Part shown: piece after piece, positions 1-9,628 of the stretch
Layout of the letters: each line of letters begins with the position of its first letter
How positions within the stretch are numbered: the first letter of the stretch is position 1
From: Phocaeicola coprocola DSM 17136
GTDB taxonomy: Bacteria > Bacteroidota > Bacteroidia > Bacteroidales > Bacteroidaceae
Direction of reading: 5' to 3'
Assembly: GCF_000154845.1 (NCBI RefSeq)
Contig: NZ_DS981432.1
Location: 34,851-98,850 of the forward strand
DNA length: 64,000 nucleotides
Notes under the pieces: model-generated
Databases searched by the model: none
The model's input: only the letters and a program-made list of their open reading frames with translations
What the model was told of the DNA's origin: nothing
Position numbers and translations under genes: made by a program

Positions 1-2
1 TT

Positions 3-413
3 ATTATTGGTAGCAATATAAGTAATAACCTTGATTTTACTGCGTCTTATTCAGCTGGTATCAATAAGATGTTCAGTTCTTTGGATACTGCTACAGGTAG
101 TGATTATATTACTCATTCAGCTTCGGCAAAGTTGGGATGGACATTCTTCTGGGGACTTACTTTCCGCAGTACGTTCGATTATATCGGATATACTGGTTTG
201 GATACGGGTACAGAAGATTATTTCTTATGGAATCTGTCACTAGGTAAAAAATTCCTGAAAAACAATGCAGCCGAAATCAGGGTGGAAGCTTTTGATGTGC
301 TGAAGCAGAATCAGGCTTTTACTCATAGTATCGGAAGCAACTATTACGATTATATCAACAGCAATGTACTGAAACCTTATGCTATGATAAGTTTTGTATA
401 TACGATTCGATAA
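3..413 (+). CDS. Outer-membrane beta-barrel protein, C-terminal part (TonB-dependent receptor-like)
   Basis: The reading frame is open from the window edge, so only the last ~136 residues are visible and the start lies outside. The sequence alternates polar and hydrophobic/aromatic residues as in outer-membrane strands, with turns such as TGTEDYFLWNLSLGKKF. The stretch AAEIRVEAFDVLKQNQAF and the end SFVYTIR are typical of the last strands of Bacteroidetes TonB-dependent or OMP_b-brl_3 barrels. It is followed by a small Spy-like periplasmic protein 22 bp downstream, probably co-transcribed. Ligand unknown. Family assignment is by pattern only. Confidence 0.7.
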   Translation: MIGSNISNNLDFTASYSAGINKMFSSLDTATGSDYITHSASAKLGWTFFWGLTFRSTFDYIGYTGLDTGTEDYFLWNLSLGKKFLKNNAAEIRVEAFDVLKQNQAFTHSIGSNYYDYINSNVLKPYAMISFVYTIR

Positions 414-435
414 ATATTACTAAAAGACAATTGTC

Positions 436-747
436 ATGAAGAAAATTATTTTTCTGGCTTTAGTAGCCTTACTGGGCATACATACAGTTGATGCTCAGCG
501 CAGAGGAGGAACTCGTACTCCAGAACAGATAGTAGAAAAGCTTGGCAAGAAGCTGAACCTGACTGATGAGCAGGAAAAGCAGATTACTGAACTTTATACG
601 GAATTTTTCAAGAAAGAACTTTCACGTGAGGAGCGGAGAAGTGAAATGGAAAAGCTAAATGAGAAAATCACTTCTTTGCTGACAGATGAACAGAAAGAAG
701 CTTTCGAACAGATGAAAAAGGAACGTCCGCAACGTAAACGTTCCTGA
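436..747 (+). CDS. Small Spy/CpxP-like periplasmic protein
   Basis: This 103-residue protein begins with a Sec signal peptide (MKKIIFLALVALLGIHTVDAQ), so it is probably periplasmic. The mature part is highly charged and helical. The segment LNLTDEQEKQITELYTEF followed by LTDEQKEAFEQMKKERP resembles the paired LTxxQ-type helices of Spy/CpxP chaperone-like proteins, which bind unfolded envelope proteins or blunt envelope stress. It lies 22 bp after the barrel gene and ends just before a strong terminator, so it is the last gene of that unit. A role guarding barrel assembly is only suggested by position. Confidence 0.7.
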   Translation: MKKIIFLALVALLGIHTVDAQRRGGTRTPEQIVEKLGKKLNLTDEQEKQITELYTEFFKKELSREERRSEMEKLNEKITSLLTDEQKEAFEQMKKERPQRKRS

Positions 748-769
748 TAGTAAAAACTCCTGTTATCTA

Positions 770-811
770 TTCCTTCAGATATCTTCACTGGATTGTCTGA
801 AGGAATTTTTT
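770..811 (+). terminator. Rho-independent terminator after the Spy-like gene
   Basis: The 10-bp perfect inverted repeat TTCCTTCAGA (770-779) / TCTGAAGGAA (796-805) is followed by a T run, 23 bp after the stop of the upstream small gene. Confidence 0.8.
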
Positions 812-860
812 GTAGATAATAGTCTGGAAATTTGTATTCTTCAGTTTAGGGCTAATAAAT

Positions 861-893
861 AAAAAGTACCGACTTTTTGAAAAAATCGGTACT
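861..893 (-). terminator. Terminator of the DUF349 gene
   Basis: AGTACCGA (865-872) pairs with TCGGTACT (886-893). Read on the minus strand the stem is followed by TTTTTATTT, and it lies 30 bp past the stop of the minus-strand gene. With the preceding hairpin it separates two convergent units. Confidence 0.8.
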
Positions 894-922
894 CTTATTC
901 TAAAATATGAATTTCGTTTGGT

Positions 923-2725
923 TTATTCTTCGTTCAGCTTTTCATCGATAGCTTGTATTTTTTTCAAAACCAGTTCCATTTCACCTTTCAAGCGTTCAAT
1001 CTTACGGGTAATTTCAGTTACAAGGGTATTACCTTTTTTCGAAGCAGACGATAAAAATCCTAAATTATTTTCATAAGTCTGAATGTCATTTTTCAGCCCT
1101 TCGTATGTACGTACCAGTTTTTCACGGTCACGGTATAAGTTATCACCTTTATTCAAACCCGATTTGAAATTACTTAATTTCTTTTCAGAAGCTGAAATAT
1201 TCAGTTTGTCAAACAGTTTGTCTATCAAGCCGTGGAACTCATTGTATAAACGGTCTTTTTCTTTGAACGGAACATGACCTATGCTGTTCCATTCTTTCAT
1301 TAAAGCACGTGTTTGTTCCGATGTTGTTTCATCTGTTGTTCCCGATGCGTCAAGTGCAGCCAGCTGTTTGATGATTTCCTCTTTCTTTGCCATGTTTTCA
1401 AACTCTACCGAGCGTTGTGAAGAAGTAGCTTTATTCTTTTGTGCAAAGAAATAATCGCAAGCTCCGATAAAGCGTTTCCATACAGCGTCTGAATGCTTTT
1501 TGGCAACAGGACCGATGTTTTTCCATTCTTTCTGCAATTTAGTCAGAATTTCTGCAGTTTCTTTCCAGTCAGTGCTGTCTTTCAGAGCTTCTGCCTTTTC
1601 GCATAAAGCTTTTTTCTTTTCAAGATTTTCGACCATGCTTTCTTTTACAGACTTGAAGAAAGCAGCTTTTCGTTTGAAAAACTCATCGCAGGCAGCACGG
1701 AAACGTTCGAATATTTTCACATTCATTTTTTGCGGAGCATATCCGATAGTTTTCCATTTAGCTTGCAAAGCGAGAATTTCCTGAGTTTTGTCTTCCCAGT
1801 CGGCGAAAGTTTTGAATGTATCATATTCCATTGACTCTACAATTTCGCAGATAACAGTCTTCTGGTCCAGGTTATTCTGTTCTTTTTCCTTCAGAGCTTC
1901 AAAGTGTTGCTGATGGCGGCGGTTTACTGCTGAAGAAGCGGCTTTAAACCGTGCCCAGATACTTTCACGCAGTTCTTTGGCAACAGGACCGATACTGCGG
2001 AATTCCTGATGTAATTTTTGTAATTGATGGAAAGCTGATACAACATCTGGTTCTTCTGCCAGTTTTTCGGCTGCTTCACACAGATAAGTTTTCTGTTCCA
2101 GATTCTTTTTGAAATCATATTCACGGAATTCATTGTTAAGCTTTACCATGTCATAGAACTTTTCAGTGTAAAGCTGATATGTTTTCCACAATTCGTTTAT
2201 TTTACCAACAGGAATCTGTTTGATTTCATTCCATTTCTGCTGAAGCTGCTTAAATTCGTTATAGATCTTTCCTGTATCTTCCGTATTTTCGGTAAGCGCT
2301 TTCATTTTTTCCAGGATTTCGAGCTTCTTTTGCAGGTTTTCTTCTTTTTCCTGTTCCTGTTCTGCTGCCATAACACTACGTTTCTCTTTGATGGAACTCA
2401 TGATTTCCTTGAATTTAGCTTCCAGCGGGTCGGGGGCCGGAGTGAAATCTTCAGGGTTTCCGCCTTGCTCGATAAAGTTCTTTCTCGCTGTATCTTGCTC
2501 GCTTTTGTGCAATTTGTAGAACGTTTGTTTCAGGTAGTCTATTTCTTGTTTGTCTGCATCGCAGGTATTATTGTTGATTTCTGTTAAGCGTTCTATTACT
2601 TCTTCTTGCGTTTGTTTTGGAGAATACAACGTCTTTTCATCATTCTCAACAGTAGAAACCGGAGTTTCGGGAGTGTTTTCTGCCGGAACTTCAGTTAGTG
2701 GACGGGTTGTTTCATTTACTTCCAT
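923..2725 (-). CDS. DUF349 repeat protein
   Basis: A 600-residue, lysine- and glutamate-rich, almost entirely helical protein with no signal peptide, so probably cytoplasmic. Five repeats of about 75 residues can be seen, each with a core like LQxxWxxIGPVxKxxxxxxWxRF: KWNEIKQIP, EFRSIGPVAKE, KWKTIGYAPQK, EWKNIGPVAKK and EWNSIGHVPFK. This is the DUF349 pattern; these proteins are widespread in Bacteroidetes and their function is not established. The N-terminal ~100 residues are acidic and low complexity, and the last ~60 residues look like a coiled coil. It is flanked by its own terminator and stands as a single-gene unit. No catalytic motif is visible. Confidence 0.85.
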   Translation of the reverse strand: MEVNETTRPLTEVPAENTPETPVSTVENDEKTLYSPKQTQEEVIERLTEINNNTCDADKQEIDYLKQTFYKLHKSEQDTARKNFIEQGGNPEDFTPAPDPLEAKFKEIMSSIKEKRSVMAAEQEQEKEENLQKKLEILEKMKALTENTEDTGKIYNEFKQLQQKWNEIKQIPVGKINELWKTYQLYTEKFYDMVKLNNEFREYDFKKNLEQKTYLCEAAEKLAEEPDVVSAFHQLQKLHQEFRSIGPVAKELRESIWARFKAASSAVNRRHQQHFEALKEKEQNNLDQKTVICEIVESMEYDTFKTFADWEDKTQEILALQAKWKTIGYAPQKMNVKIFERFRAACDEFFKRKAAFFKSVKESMVENLEKKKALCEKAEALKDSTDWKETAEILTKLQKEWKNIGPVAKKHSDAVWKRFIGACDYFFAQKNKATSSQRSVEFENMAKKEEIIKQLAALDASGTTDETTSEQTRALMKEWNSIGHVPFKEKDRLYNEFHGLIDKLFDKLNISASEKKLSNFKSGLNKGDNLYRDREKLVRTYEGLKNDIQTYENNLGFLSSASKKGNTLVTEITRKIERLKGEMELVLKKIQAIDEKLNEE

Positions 2726-2867
2726 CGTATATAGATTTTAAAGAATTATGTCGGCTTATCTTAATCCGTAGTTACAAATTAAAAGAATAAAATCTGATTT
2801 TCAATATTTTTTTCTAAATTTTTTTGCATTAAATAAGTTTTGGGGATTCCTTATTAAGAATAAAAGG

Positions 2868-2908
2868 CATGGAGGCTGTTTCAGTATTTATAAGAACAAG
2901 CCTCCATG
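2868..2908 (-). terminator. Terminator of the rsmA-mgtE operon
   Basis: CATGGAGGCT (2868-2877) and AGCCTCCATG (2899-2908) form a 10-bp stem that can be lengthened by GTT/AAC. On the minus strand it is followed by CCTTTTATTC and lies 12 bp beyond the mgtE stop. Confidence 0.8.
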
Positions 2909-2919
2909 TATGAAAATAT

Positions 2920-4260
2920 TTAAGAAAGCAATACGGTGATTCCCATGTACATCATCATACCTATAATGTCATTGGTGATTGATATAAACGGTCCGGTAGC
3001 AATTGCCGGATCAATTTTCAGTTTTTCCAGTGTCATGGGAACGAGTGTACCGAAAATAGAAGCAAACATAACTACGGCAAACAGGCTGATGGAAACAGAA
3101 TAACTGACTGTAGCGGTCGCTCCAAAACGGATAAAGTTGTAAATATATACCAGCATGGAAATGATTGTTGCATTAATAAGAGCAACGACCGATTCCTTTA
3201 ATATTTGCTGAAAAGTATTTCCAGAGTCGAGCGAACTGTTGGCAAGTCCCTGAACGACAAGAGCAGACGATTGTGTTCCTACATTTCCTCCTGTTCCACC
3301 GATAAGCGGAATATACAGGGCCATTTCGGGATGTGCCGCAAAAGTTGTATCAAAATTACCCAATATCATGGAGTTTCCGATACCTCCCAGCATACCAATG
3401 AGCAGCCAGGGGAGACGTGCCGTTGTCTGACGGAATACATTATCGTGCGATTCTACGTCCTGTGACAAACCGGAAGCCAACTGGTAATCTCTTTCGGCCT
3501 GTTCGCGAACTTCATCCATTACGTCGTCTACTGTAATACGTCCTACCAGGCGTCCGATACTGTCTACTACCGGAACAGCCACTAAGTCGTATTTCTCGAT
3601 GACTTGTACTACTTCTTCCAGCGGGGTATCTACATGTACCGATATCGGATCTTTTTTCATTACATGCTTTACTTTCGAAACCGATGGGCTGGTGATCATT
3701 TTCTTTAAAGGAAATACTCCACGCAACCGTTCATCGTCATCTACTACATACACATAGTAGATTTCGTCCATTTCCTCGGCCTGAATTCTCATTTCGCGAA
3801 GGCATTCGGGCATACTCCAGTTTTCATTTACGATAACCATTTCTGTACCCATCAAACCACCGGCTGTATCTTCATCGTATTTCAACAGATCTACAATGTC
3901 GCCTGCCTGTTCGATGTCTTCGATGTGCGAAAGAATTTCCTCCTGCTTGTCCTCGTCCATGTCACGGATGATGTCTACAGCATCATCAGAGTCCATGTAG
4001 TCGACAAAACGTTTGGCAATAGTTTCCGAAGGCAATATTTCGAGGAATTTCTTACGCGCGTCTTCATCCATTTCAATCAGTACGTCGGCAGCTTTTTCAT
4101 TGTCGAGTAACAGATAAATGGAGCGCGCTTCTTCTGCATCAAGTTCATCGCACAATTCGGCAATATCGGCTGGATGCAGTTCTTGCAGAAACTCTTTTAG
4201 TTCCTCCGATTTTTTATTTTCGATCAGTTCTGATACCTTTTTAATTTCTTCGCTTTCCAT
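2920..4260 (-). CDS. mgtE: Magnesium transporter MgtE
   Basis: The 446-residue length and domain order match MgtE, the gated Mg2+ channel of the inner membrane. An acidic helical N domain (about 1-130, with LHPADIAELCDELD and repeated DMDEDxxxEIL units) is followed by two CBS domains (about 130-255; VYVVDDDERLRGVFPLKKM and LVAVPVVDSIGRLVGRITVD). Five hydrophobic segments then form the pore domain (about 285-446), including PLIGGTGGNVGTQSSALVVQ and the closing DPAIATGPFISITNDIIGM, both typical of the family pore. In MgtE the N and CBS domains bind Mg2+ and shut the pore. The gene begins 3 bp after rsmA and is surely co-transcribed. Confidence 0.95.
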   Translation of the reverse strand: MESEEIKKVSELIENKKSEELKEFLQELHPADIAELCDELDAEEARSIYLLLDNEKAADVLIEMDEDARKKFLEILPSETIAKRFVDYMDSDDAVDIIRDMDEDKQEEILSHIEDIEQAGDIVDLLKYDEDTAGGLMGTEMVIVNENWSMPECLREMRIQAEEMDEIYYVYVVDDDERLRGVFPLKKMITSPSVSKVKHVMKKDPISVHVDTPLEEVVQVIEKYDLVAVPVVDSIGRLVGRITVDDVMDEVREQAERDYQLASGLSQDVESHDNVFRQTTARLPWLLIGMLGGIGNSMILGNFDTTFAAHPEMALYIPLIGGTGGNVGTQSSALVVQGLANSSLDSGNTFQQILKESVVALINATIISMLVYIYNFIRFGATATVSYSVSISLFAVVMFASIFGTLVPMTLEKLKIDPAIATGPFISITNDIIGMMMYMGITVLLS

Positions 4261-4263
4261 ACC

Positions 4264-5052
4264 TTACTCAGTTGCGAGTGCCTGTTCCACCCGGTTGGTC
4301 AATTCTATGAAGTCTTCTACCGATAACTGTTCCGGACGTTTGTTGAATATAGGATCTGCACTGAGTGGGTTTCCTTTTTCCAGTATCGGAGAAATGGAGT
4401 TACGCAATGTCTTGCGACGTTGGTTGAACGTAGTTTTTACTATTTGCTTGAACAGCTTCTCGTTACATCCCAGCTCCTTGGTTTCGTTGCGTGTCATGCG
4501 TATTACGGCACTTTTAACCTTGGGAGGAGGATTAAACACATGCTCGTGTACGGTAAACAGATATTCTACTTTATACCAAGCCTGAATCAGTACGCTCAGA
4601 ATACCGTATGTCTTGTTTCCCGGACAAGCGGCGATACGTTCGGCTACTTCTTTCTGTATCATGCCTGTACAGCAAGGTATCAGATCTTTGTAATCGAGCA
4701 TTTTAAAAAATATCTGGCTGGAGATATTATACGGATAGTTACCTGTCAGGACAAAAGGGTTTCCATTGAACAGAGCAGATAAATCCATTTTCAGAAAGTC
4801 CTGTTCAATAATATTGTCACCCAGCTCTGCAAAATTCTCCCGTAGGTAAGCAACTGATTCAAAATCCAGTTCTACTACCTTTACCGGTCTTCCTTTCGGG
4901 ATGAGAAATTGCGTCAACACTCCCATACCAGGTCCTACTTCCAATATCGGCAGGTCAGGGCAGGTATCTACTGTATCGGCTATGTCTTTTGCCACTTGCA
5001 AGTCTTTCAGAAAGTGCTGTCCTAAGAACTTTTTCGGTTTAACTAATTTCAT
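4264..5052 (-). CDS. rsmA: 16S rRNA (adenine1518/1519-N6) dimethyltransferase
   Basis: This 262-residue protein (also called KsgA) dimethylates two adenines in the 3' hairpin of 16S rRNA with S-adenosylmethionine during small-subunit maturation. The start MKLVKPKKFLGQHFL is the family N terminus. The SAM motif is EVGPGMG (38-44), motif IV is NYPY (105-108), and the C-terminal RNA-contacting part has FNQRRKTLRNS. Length is normal. It is the first gene of an operon with mgtE and faces a divergent gene whose promoter overlaps its own. Confidence 0.95.
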   Translation of the reverse strand: MKLVKPKKFLGQHFLKDLQVAKDIADTVDTCPDLPILEVGPGMGVLTQFLIPKGRPVKVVELDFESVAYLRENFAELGDNIIEQDFLKMDLSALFNGNPFVLTGNYPYNISSQIFFKMLDYKDLIPCCTGMIQKEVAERIAACPGNKTYGILSVLIQAWYKVEYLFTVHEHVFNPPPKVKSAVIRMTRNETKELGCNEKLFKQIVKTTFNQRRKTLRNSISPILEKGNPLSADPIFNKRPEQLSVEDFIELTNRVEQALATE

Positions 5053-5101
5053 TCCGTATGTATTTTCTCGATATAAATAAAGATTTATTCTAGCAAGATA
5101 T

Positions 5102-5124
5102 TATCTTTGCATCGTGCAAATGTA
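5102..5124. promoter_or_regulatory. Overlapping divergent promoters for rsmA and the flippase-like gene
   Basis: TATCTTTG (5102-5109, plus strand) matches the Bacteroidetes -7 box TAnnTTTG. TACATTTG (5117-5124 read on the minus strand) is a second box facing the other way, with only 7 bp between them. The middle, TTGCATCGTGCAA, is almost palindromic. The -33 elements are not clear. Confidence 0.55.
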
Positions 5125-5153
5125 AGCATTAATCTTTAATAAATGATTAGGTT

Positions 5154-6167
5154 TTGGAACGAACTGATATAAAAAAACTCATAAATAAAGTCTTTCAGGT
5201 AGCTTTGCCTTTGGTGTTAGGGGCGGTTATTTTGCTATGGACGTATCATGGATTCAACTTCCGGCATGTTTATGAGGTGATGGACGGAGGTATGAATTAT
5301 GGCTGGATGCTTTTTTCACTGGTTTTTGGCGTCTTCGGTCATCTGTTTCGCGGGTGGCGCTGGAACCTGGCATTGGCTCCTCTTGGTGAACATCCTAAAA
5401 TTTCGAATAGTGTGTATGCCATATTTATTGCTTATGCGGCCAATCTGGTTTTACCTCGGGTAGGAGAGGTTTCGCGCTGCGGCATACTTGCAAAATATGA
5501 CAATGCTTCTTTTTCCAAATCTCTTGGAACGGTCGTTTCCGAACGTTTAGTTGATTCTGTCTGTGTACTGCTTATTACCGCAGGTACGCTGTTGCTTCAG
5601 TCGGGAGTCTTTGCCCGTTTCTTTCGTATAACAGGTACTGACGGAGCTTTTTTTCTGCATTTGTTTTCGTCGACTAATTTTTATATAACGTTAATCTGTA
5701 TAGTAGCGGCTTTGGTTCTGCTTTTCTGGCTGATACGTAATCTGACAATTTTTGCTAAGGTCAGGGGACTGATTAAAAATGTCTGGCTAGGATGTCTTTC
5801 CATCCGTCAGGTACACCGTCCGGTATTGTATATCATTTATACTGTCGCTATCTGGTTATGTTATTATCTGCATTTTTATCTGACGTTTTACTGTTTCGAC
5901 TTTTCTGCCGGACTAGGCTGGGTTGCCGGACTGGTATTGTTTGTGGTAGGGAGTATTGCCGTTATTGTTCCTACACCAAATGGAGCGGGTCCGTGGCACT
6001 TTGCTGTCATCACCATGATGATGATGTACGGAGTAAGTAAGGAAGATGCAGGAATATTTGCGCTTTTAGTGCATGGTATTCAAACCTTTTTATTAATTTT
6101 GTTAGGAATATATGGACTGGTGGCTTTGCCGCTTACAAATAAAAATAAAACTAAAACCTATGAATGA
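5154..6167 (+). CDS. Lysylphosphatidylglycerol synthase TM-domain (flippase-like) membrane protein
   Basis: A 337-residue protein with about eight hydrophobic helices, matching the LPG_synthase_TM/UPF0104 family, which act as lipid flippases or accompany glycolipid synthesis. Family landmarks are HLFRGWRWNLAL near residue 65, AANLVLPRVGEVSRCGILAKY near 95-115, GTVVSERLVDSVCVLL, and VPTPNGAGPWHFAV near 275. It begins with TTG: an in-frame TAG at 5148-5150 leaves no upstream ATG, and the ATG at 5143 is out of frame. The C-terminal catalytic domain of MprF is absent, so this is the transmembrane part only. Its last 8 bp overlap pepD, so the two are probably translationally coupled. Substrate unknown. 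Confidence 0.8.
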   Translation: MERTDIKKLINKVFQVALPLVLGAVILLWTYHGFNFRHVYEVMDGGMNYGWMLFSLVFGVFGHLFRGWRWNLALAPLGEHPKISNSVYAIFIAYAANLVLPRVGEVSRCGILAKYDNASFSKSLGTVVSERLVDSVCVLLITAGTLLLQSGVFARFFRITGTDGAFFLHLFSSTNFYITLICIVAALVLLFWLIRNLTIFAKVRGLIKNVWLGCLSIRQVHRPVLYIIYTVAIWLCYYLHFYLTFYCFDFSAGLGWVAGLVLFVVGSIAVIVPTPNGAGPWHFAVITMMMMYGVSKEDAGIFALLVHGIQTFLLILLGIYGLVALPLTNKNKTKTYE

Positions 6168-7617
6168 AATTCTTTCTCTGGCTCCACAGAATGTGTGGAA
6201 GCATTTTTATTCGTTAACTCAAGTGCCTCGCCCGTCAGGACATTTGGCAAAAGTTCAGTCATTTTTACTGGAGTTCGGTAAGAATGCTGGTATTGAAGCT
6301 TTTCAGGATGAGGCTGGAAACATCATTTACCGCAAGCCTGCCACTCCGGGCATGGAAAACCGTAAGACGGTTATCTTGCAGGCACACATGGATATGGTTC
6401 CACAAAAGAACAAAGATACACAGCATGATTTCGAAAACGATCCTATTCAGGTTTATGTAGACGGTGAATGGGTGAAGGCAAAAGGCACTACACTTGGTTC
6501 GGACAACGGTATGGGGGTAGCTGCAATCATGGCTGTAATGGAAGATAAAACATTAAAACACGGCCCATTGGTTGCACTGATCACTGCCGATGAAGAAACT
6601 GGTATGTATGGCGCTTTCGGCTTGAAACCTGGAGAAATAGAAGGCGATATTTTGCTGAACCTCGATTCTGAAGAAGAAGGTGAGCTGTATATCGGTTGTG
6701 CCGGTGGTGAAGATCTGACAGCTACACTGGAATATAAGGAAGAAGAAACCGATCCGGAAGATGTAGCTTTGAAAGTTACTCTGAAAGGTCTGCGTGGTGG
6801 TCACTCTGGTATACAGATTGGCTGGGGACATGCCAATGCAAACAAGCTTATGGCTCGCTTCCTGAATCAGGTTATTGCATACGATGAAGCTTGTCTGGTA
6901 TCGTGGGAAGGTGGAAACATGCGTAATGCTATTCCTCGTGAATGCGAAGTTGTGATTACTGTACCCGAAACAGAAGTAGAAGATGTACTGGCATTCGTTG
7001 GTGAGTGTGAACAAGTATGGCGTGATGAATTTGCTACAATCGAAGAAGGACTGAGCTTTAAGGCAGAACGTGTGGAATTGCCGAAGTACATGGTTCCTGA
7101 AGAAATCCGCGATAACTTGGTAGATGCTATCTATGCATGTCCTAACGGAGTGGAACGTTTCATCCCGACTATTCCTGATACAGTAGAAACATCTTCTAAC
7201 CTTGCCATTGTTGAAATTGCCAATGGAAAGGCAGCTGTTAAAGTTTTGACACGTAGTTCTCGTGAATCAATGAAAGATTACCGTAATACAGCTATCGAAA
7301 GCTGCTTCTCTATGGCTGGTATGCATGTAGAACGTTCAGGCAGCTATTCAGGATGGGAACCAAATGTTAATTCTCCTATCCTTCACGCCATGAAGGAATC
7401 GTATAAGGCACAGTTTGGCGAACTTCCTGAAGTGAAGGTTATACATGCCGGACTGGAATGTGGTATTATCGGAGCAGTAGTTCCGGGACTTGATATGATT
7501 TCTTTCGGTCCTACTTTGCAGTGCCCGCATACTCCGGAAGAACGTTGTCACATTCCTTCAGTTTCGAAGTTCTATGACTTCCTGACTGCAACGTTGGAAA
7601 ATACTCCTGAAAAATAA
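6160..7617 (+). CDS. pepD: Aminoacyl-histidine dipeptidase (M20 family)
   Basis: A 485-residue cytosolic dipeptidase of the PepD/M20C type, which splits Xaa-His and other dipeptides with two zinc ions. Metal and catalytic motifs are in order: QAHMDMVPQ near residue 70, the GSDNGMGVA segment, ITADEETGMYGA near 145 (catalytic and bridging acids), LLNLDSEEEGELYIGCAGG near 170, the lid-domain GGHSGIQIGWGHANANK, and VIHAGLECGII near 430. The start at ATG 6160 gives the family N terminus (MNEILSLAPQNVWKHF); a longer in-frame reading would run back into the upstream gene. The two genes overlap by 8 bp. A terminator follows. Confidence 0.93.
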   Translation: MNEILSLAPQNVWKHFYSLTQVPRPSGHLAKVQSFLLEFGKNAGIEAFQDEAGNIIYRKPATPGMENRKTVILQAHMDMVPQKNKDTQHDFENDPIQVYVDGEWVKAKGTTLGSDNGMGVAAIMAVMEDKTLKHGPLVALITADEETGMYGAFGLKPGEIEGDILLNLDSEEEGELYIGCAGGEDLTATLEYKEEETDPEDVALKVTLKGLRGGHSGIQIGWGHANANKLMARFLNQVIAYDEACLVSWEGGNMRNAIPRECEVVITVPETEVEDVLAFVGECEQVWRDEFATIEEGLSFKAERVELPKYMVPEEIRDNLVDAIYACPNGVERFIPTIPDTVETSSNLAIVEIANGKAAVKVLTRSSRESMKDYRNTAIESCFSMAGMHVERSGSYSGWEPNVNSPILHAMKESYKAQFGELPEVKVIHAGLECGIIGAVVPGLDMISFGPTLQCPHTPEERCHIPSVSKFYDFLTATLENTPEK

Positions 7618-7638
7618 TTCTTGAGATACATATAATAT

Positions 7639-7687
7639 CCTGCCTGAACGACGAGGAAATCGTTGTCCGGGCAGGCTATTTTTTGTC
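7639..7687 (+). terminator. Terminator after pepD
   Basis: CCTGCC (7639-7644) pairs with GGCAGG (7670-7675), with partial pairing of the inner AACGA/TCGTT, followed by TATTTTTTG. Confidence 0.7.
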
Positions 7688-7965
7688 TTTCCTTGTATTA
7701 TGGGAAAAACGTTCTTTTCTCTTTTCTTACTCTCTGTGAACTCTTTTAAAAAGCTCAGCAGAATAGCTAGATTTTTTGTACAAAACATCTGGAAATTTCT
7801 ACAATTTTTTTGAAAATATCGAGATGTTTTTCTGCATTTATCAGCATGTTTTTTTGTAGACCTCTAATTGTTACAAATTTCCTTTATTGCTCCATTATCG
7901 GTTTATCAATTTATTACCTGGATTGAAGCAAAATTATGTGTGTTTTTACTGATAATATCTACAAA
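7688..7965. other. Gene-free stretch
   Basis: About 280 bp of AT-rich DNA between the pepD terminator and the stop of the truncated receptor. I see no credible ORF, RNA gene or repeat, and no clear terminator for the receptor remnant. Confidence 0.5.
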
Positions 7966-9628
7966 TTACATACGGTTTTTCTGGCTTTCACCGGCTCCGG
8001 TACCTTTGTATTTGCTCTTGGCTGTATTGAACTTGTATCTTATTGTTACAGAAAACTCACGATTATCGTAAGAATTTTTTTGATAAATATTATAATCTCC
8101 AGAATATAAGTGATAATAATCTTTGTTTGTATCGAGTAAGTCACTGCCTTTCAATTCAACACTGAGAGCATCTTTCAAGAAACTTTTTCTGACAGACAGA
8201 TTTATGCTGCCTGTCGGATGTTCTATGTAAATATTCTGATAAGCACCTTTACTTTGGATATTGGCATCCAGTCCGATAATAAATTCTTTTGGCAATTCGA
8301 TGGTATTATTGAAGTTTGCTACATAAACTGGAGTTTTCATATCGAAAGGTTTGCTAAAGGATTCTACTGTAAGCCATTGTTTTTTTACACCTATTCCAAT
8401 CATTGGTGACCAGCAGCCTATTTTAGGTGAGACCGAAAGAAAAGCTGAGAAAGTTGGAATGGATTTATTCCAGTTACGATAGCTTAACATGGTCTGTGAA
8501 CCATCTTCTTCTGTCAATTCACCCCAATATAATATCCAGTTTTTAGTCTGACTGTAAGACAGACTGAGCTGTAACCATTTCCATACGGTAGCCAATGACA
8601 GGTCGTGTATAATGGTTGGGCGAAGTGTCGGAGTTCCCTTTTGCTGGATGAAACGGTCTGAGTAGGAAACATTGTTACTAAGTTGTTGATAAGAAGGTCT
8701 GACTGTTTTTGCTGTGTAACTTAACTGGGTCTGTATATTTCCCCATTTGGTAGAGAACGACAGATGAGGAAATACATTGTCGAATGTCCGGCTCTGTTCA
8801 TCTATATGTTGGTTATTCTCGAAATAGTCGAATTTATCATGTTCGTATCTTACTCCAACAGACCAGTCGCCCCACGGGAAGTTCTGGCTATATTCTGCGA
8901 ATCCGGCAGCATTTATTTCTTTAAGCTTGCTGTATGAAGTGGGTACATAATTTTCTTCATTAAGATAATCATCATTTCGATGTGTATAGGTTACCTCACT
9001 TCCTACGGCAAGTGTTCCTTTTCCTAAAGGCAAGGAAACTATGAGTTTTCCGGCAACCAGACGGTTCTTTACATCTCCTATTGAATGTACATCGCGATCT
9101 TCATACTTTTCACTCAACTCTTTTACATTGGAGTATTCCCGGTTACCATTTTGGAAATAGTCTATATTGAAATCAATATTTGCAGTACCGACTATACCGT
9201 TATAATATGCATTGATTTCATGTCCCCAATCATCGTCGGTATAATTGTTGGCGGTAGAATATATTTCGTCGTAAAGCTGATTGTCGGTGGTTACATGTGT
9301 ATAGGTTTCTCTGGATCCATCTGGAGAAAGCTGTTTGTTAGGTTGATATTTCATTCCCAATGTATGCTTGTCGTTTATTTGATAATTGAATCCGATATTG
9401 CCTTCCAGTATCTTGGATAAATTATCGTTGAAACTGTTCATGTTATGGGTCCATTCCTGCGTTCCTCTTTTCTTAAGAATAACGGTATAATCCTGTATAT
9501 ACTTCATATTACTAAAGTAAATGGAGCCGAAAATATCCAGGTCGTGATGACGATAATTCAGGTTGGCCTGTTCGATCCAGTCTGTATTTTTTGACTGATA
9601 ATAGCTGGACCGTAAATTAACTCCTATT
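7966..9628 (-). pseudogene. TonB-dependent receptor, 5'-truncated remnant
   Basis: This is the C-terminal ~550 residues of an outer-membrane barrel of the OMP_b-brl_3/TonB-dependent receptor type. The end, RYKFNTAKSKYKGTGAG, is the signature tail of this family. Strands rich in aromatic residues run throughout (WSVGVRYEHDKFDYF, PHLSFSTKWGNIQTQLSY, SYQQLSNNVSYSDRF). The reading frame continues upstream of the first Met (9507), through codons for [19 protein letters not shown], to about 9628, where it stops matching because plus-strand coding sequence of another gene begins. The plug, TonB box and signal peptide are all missing, so the product cannot be exported or function. There is no stop inside the remaining part, so the loss may be recent. 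Confidence 0.85.

Noticed and set aside
4118..4585. A 155-residue serine-rich frame across the rsmA-mgtE boundary on the plus strand
   Set aside because: Antisense to two conserved genes; the serine richness reflects complementary acidic codons of mgtE.
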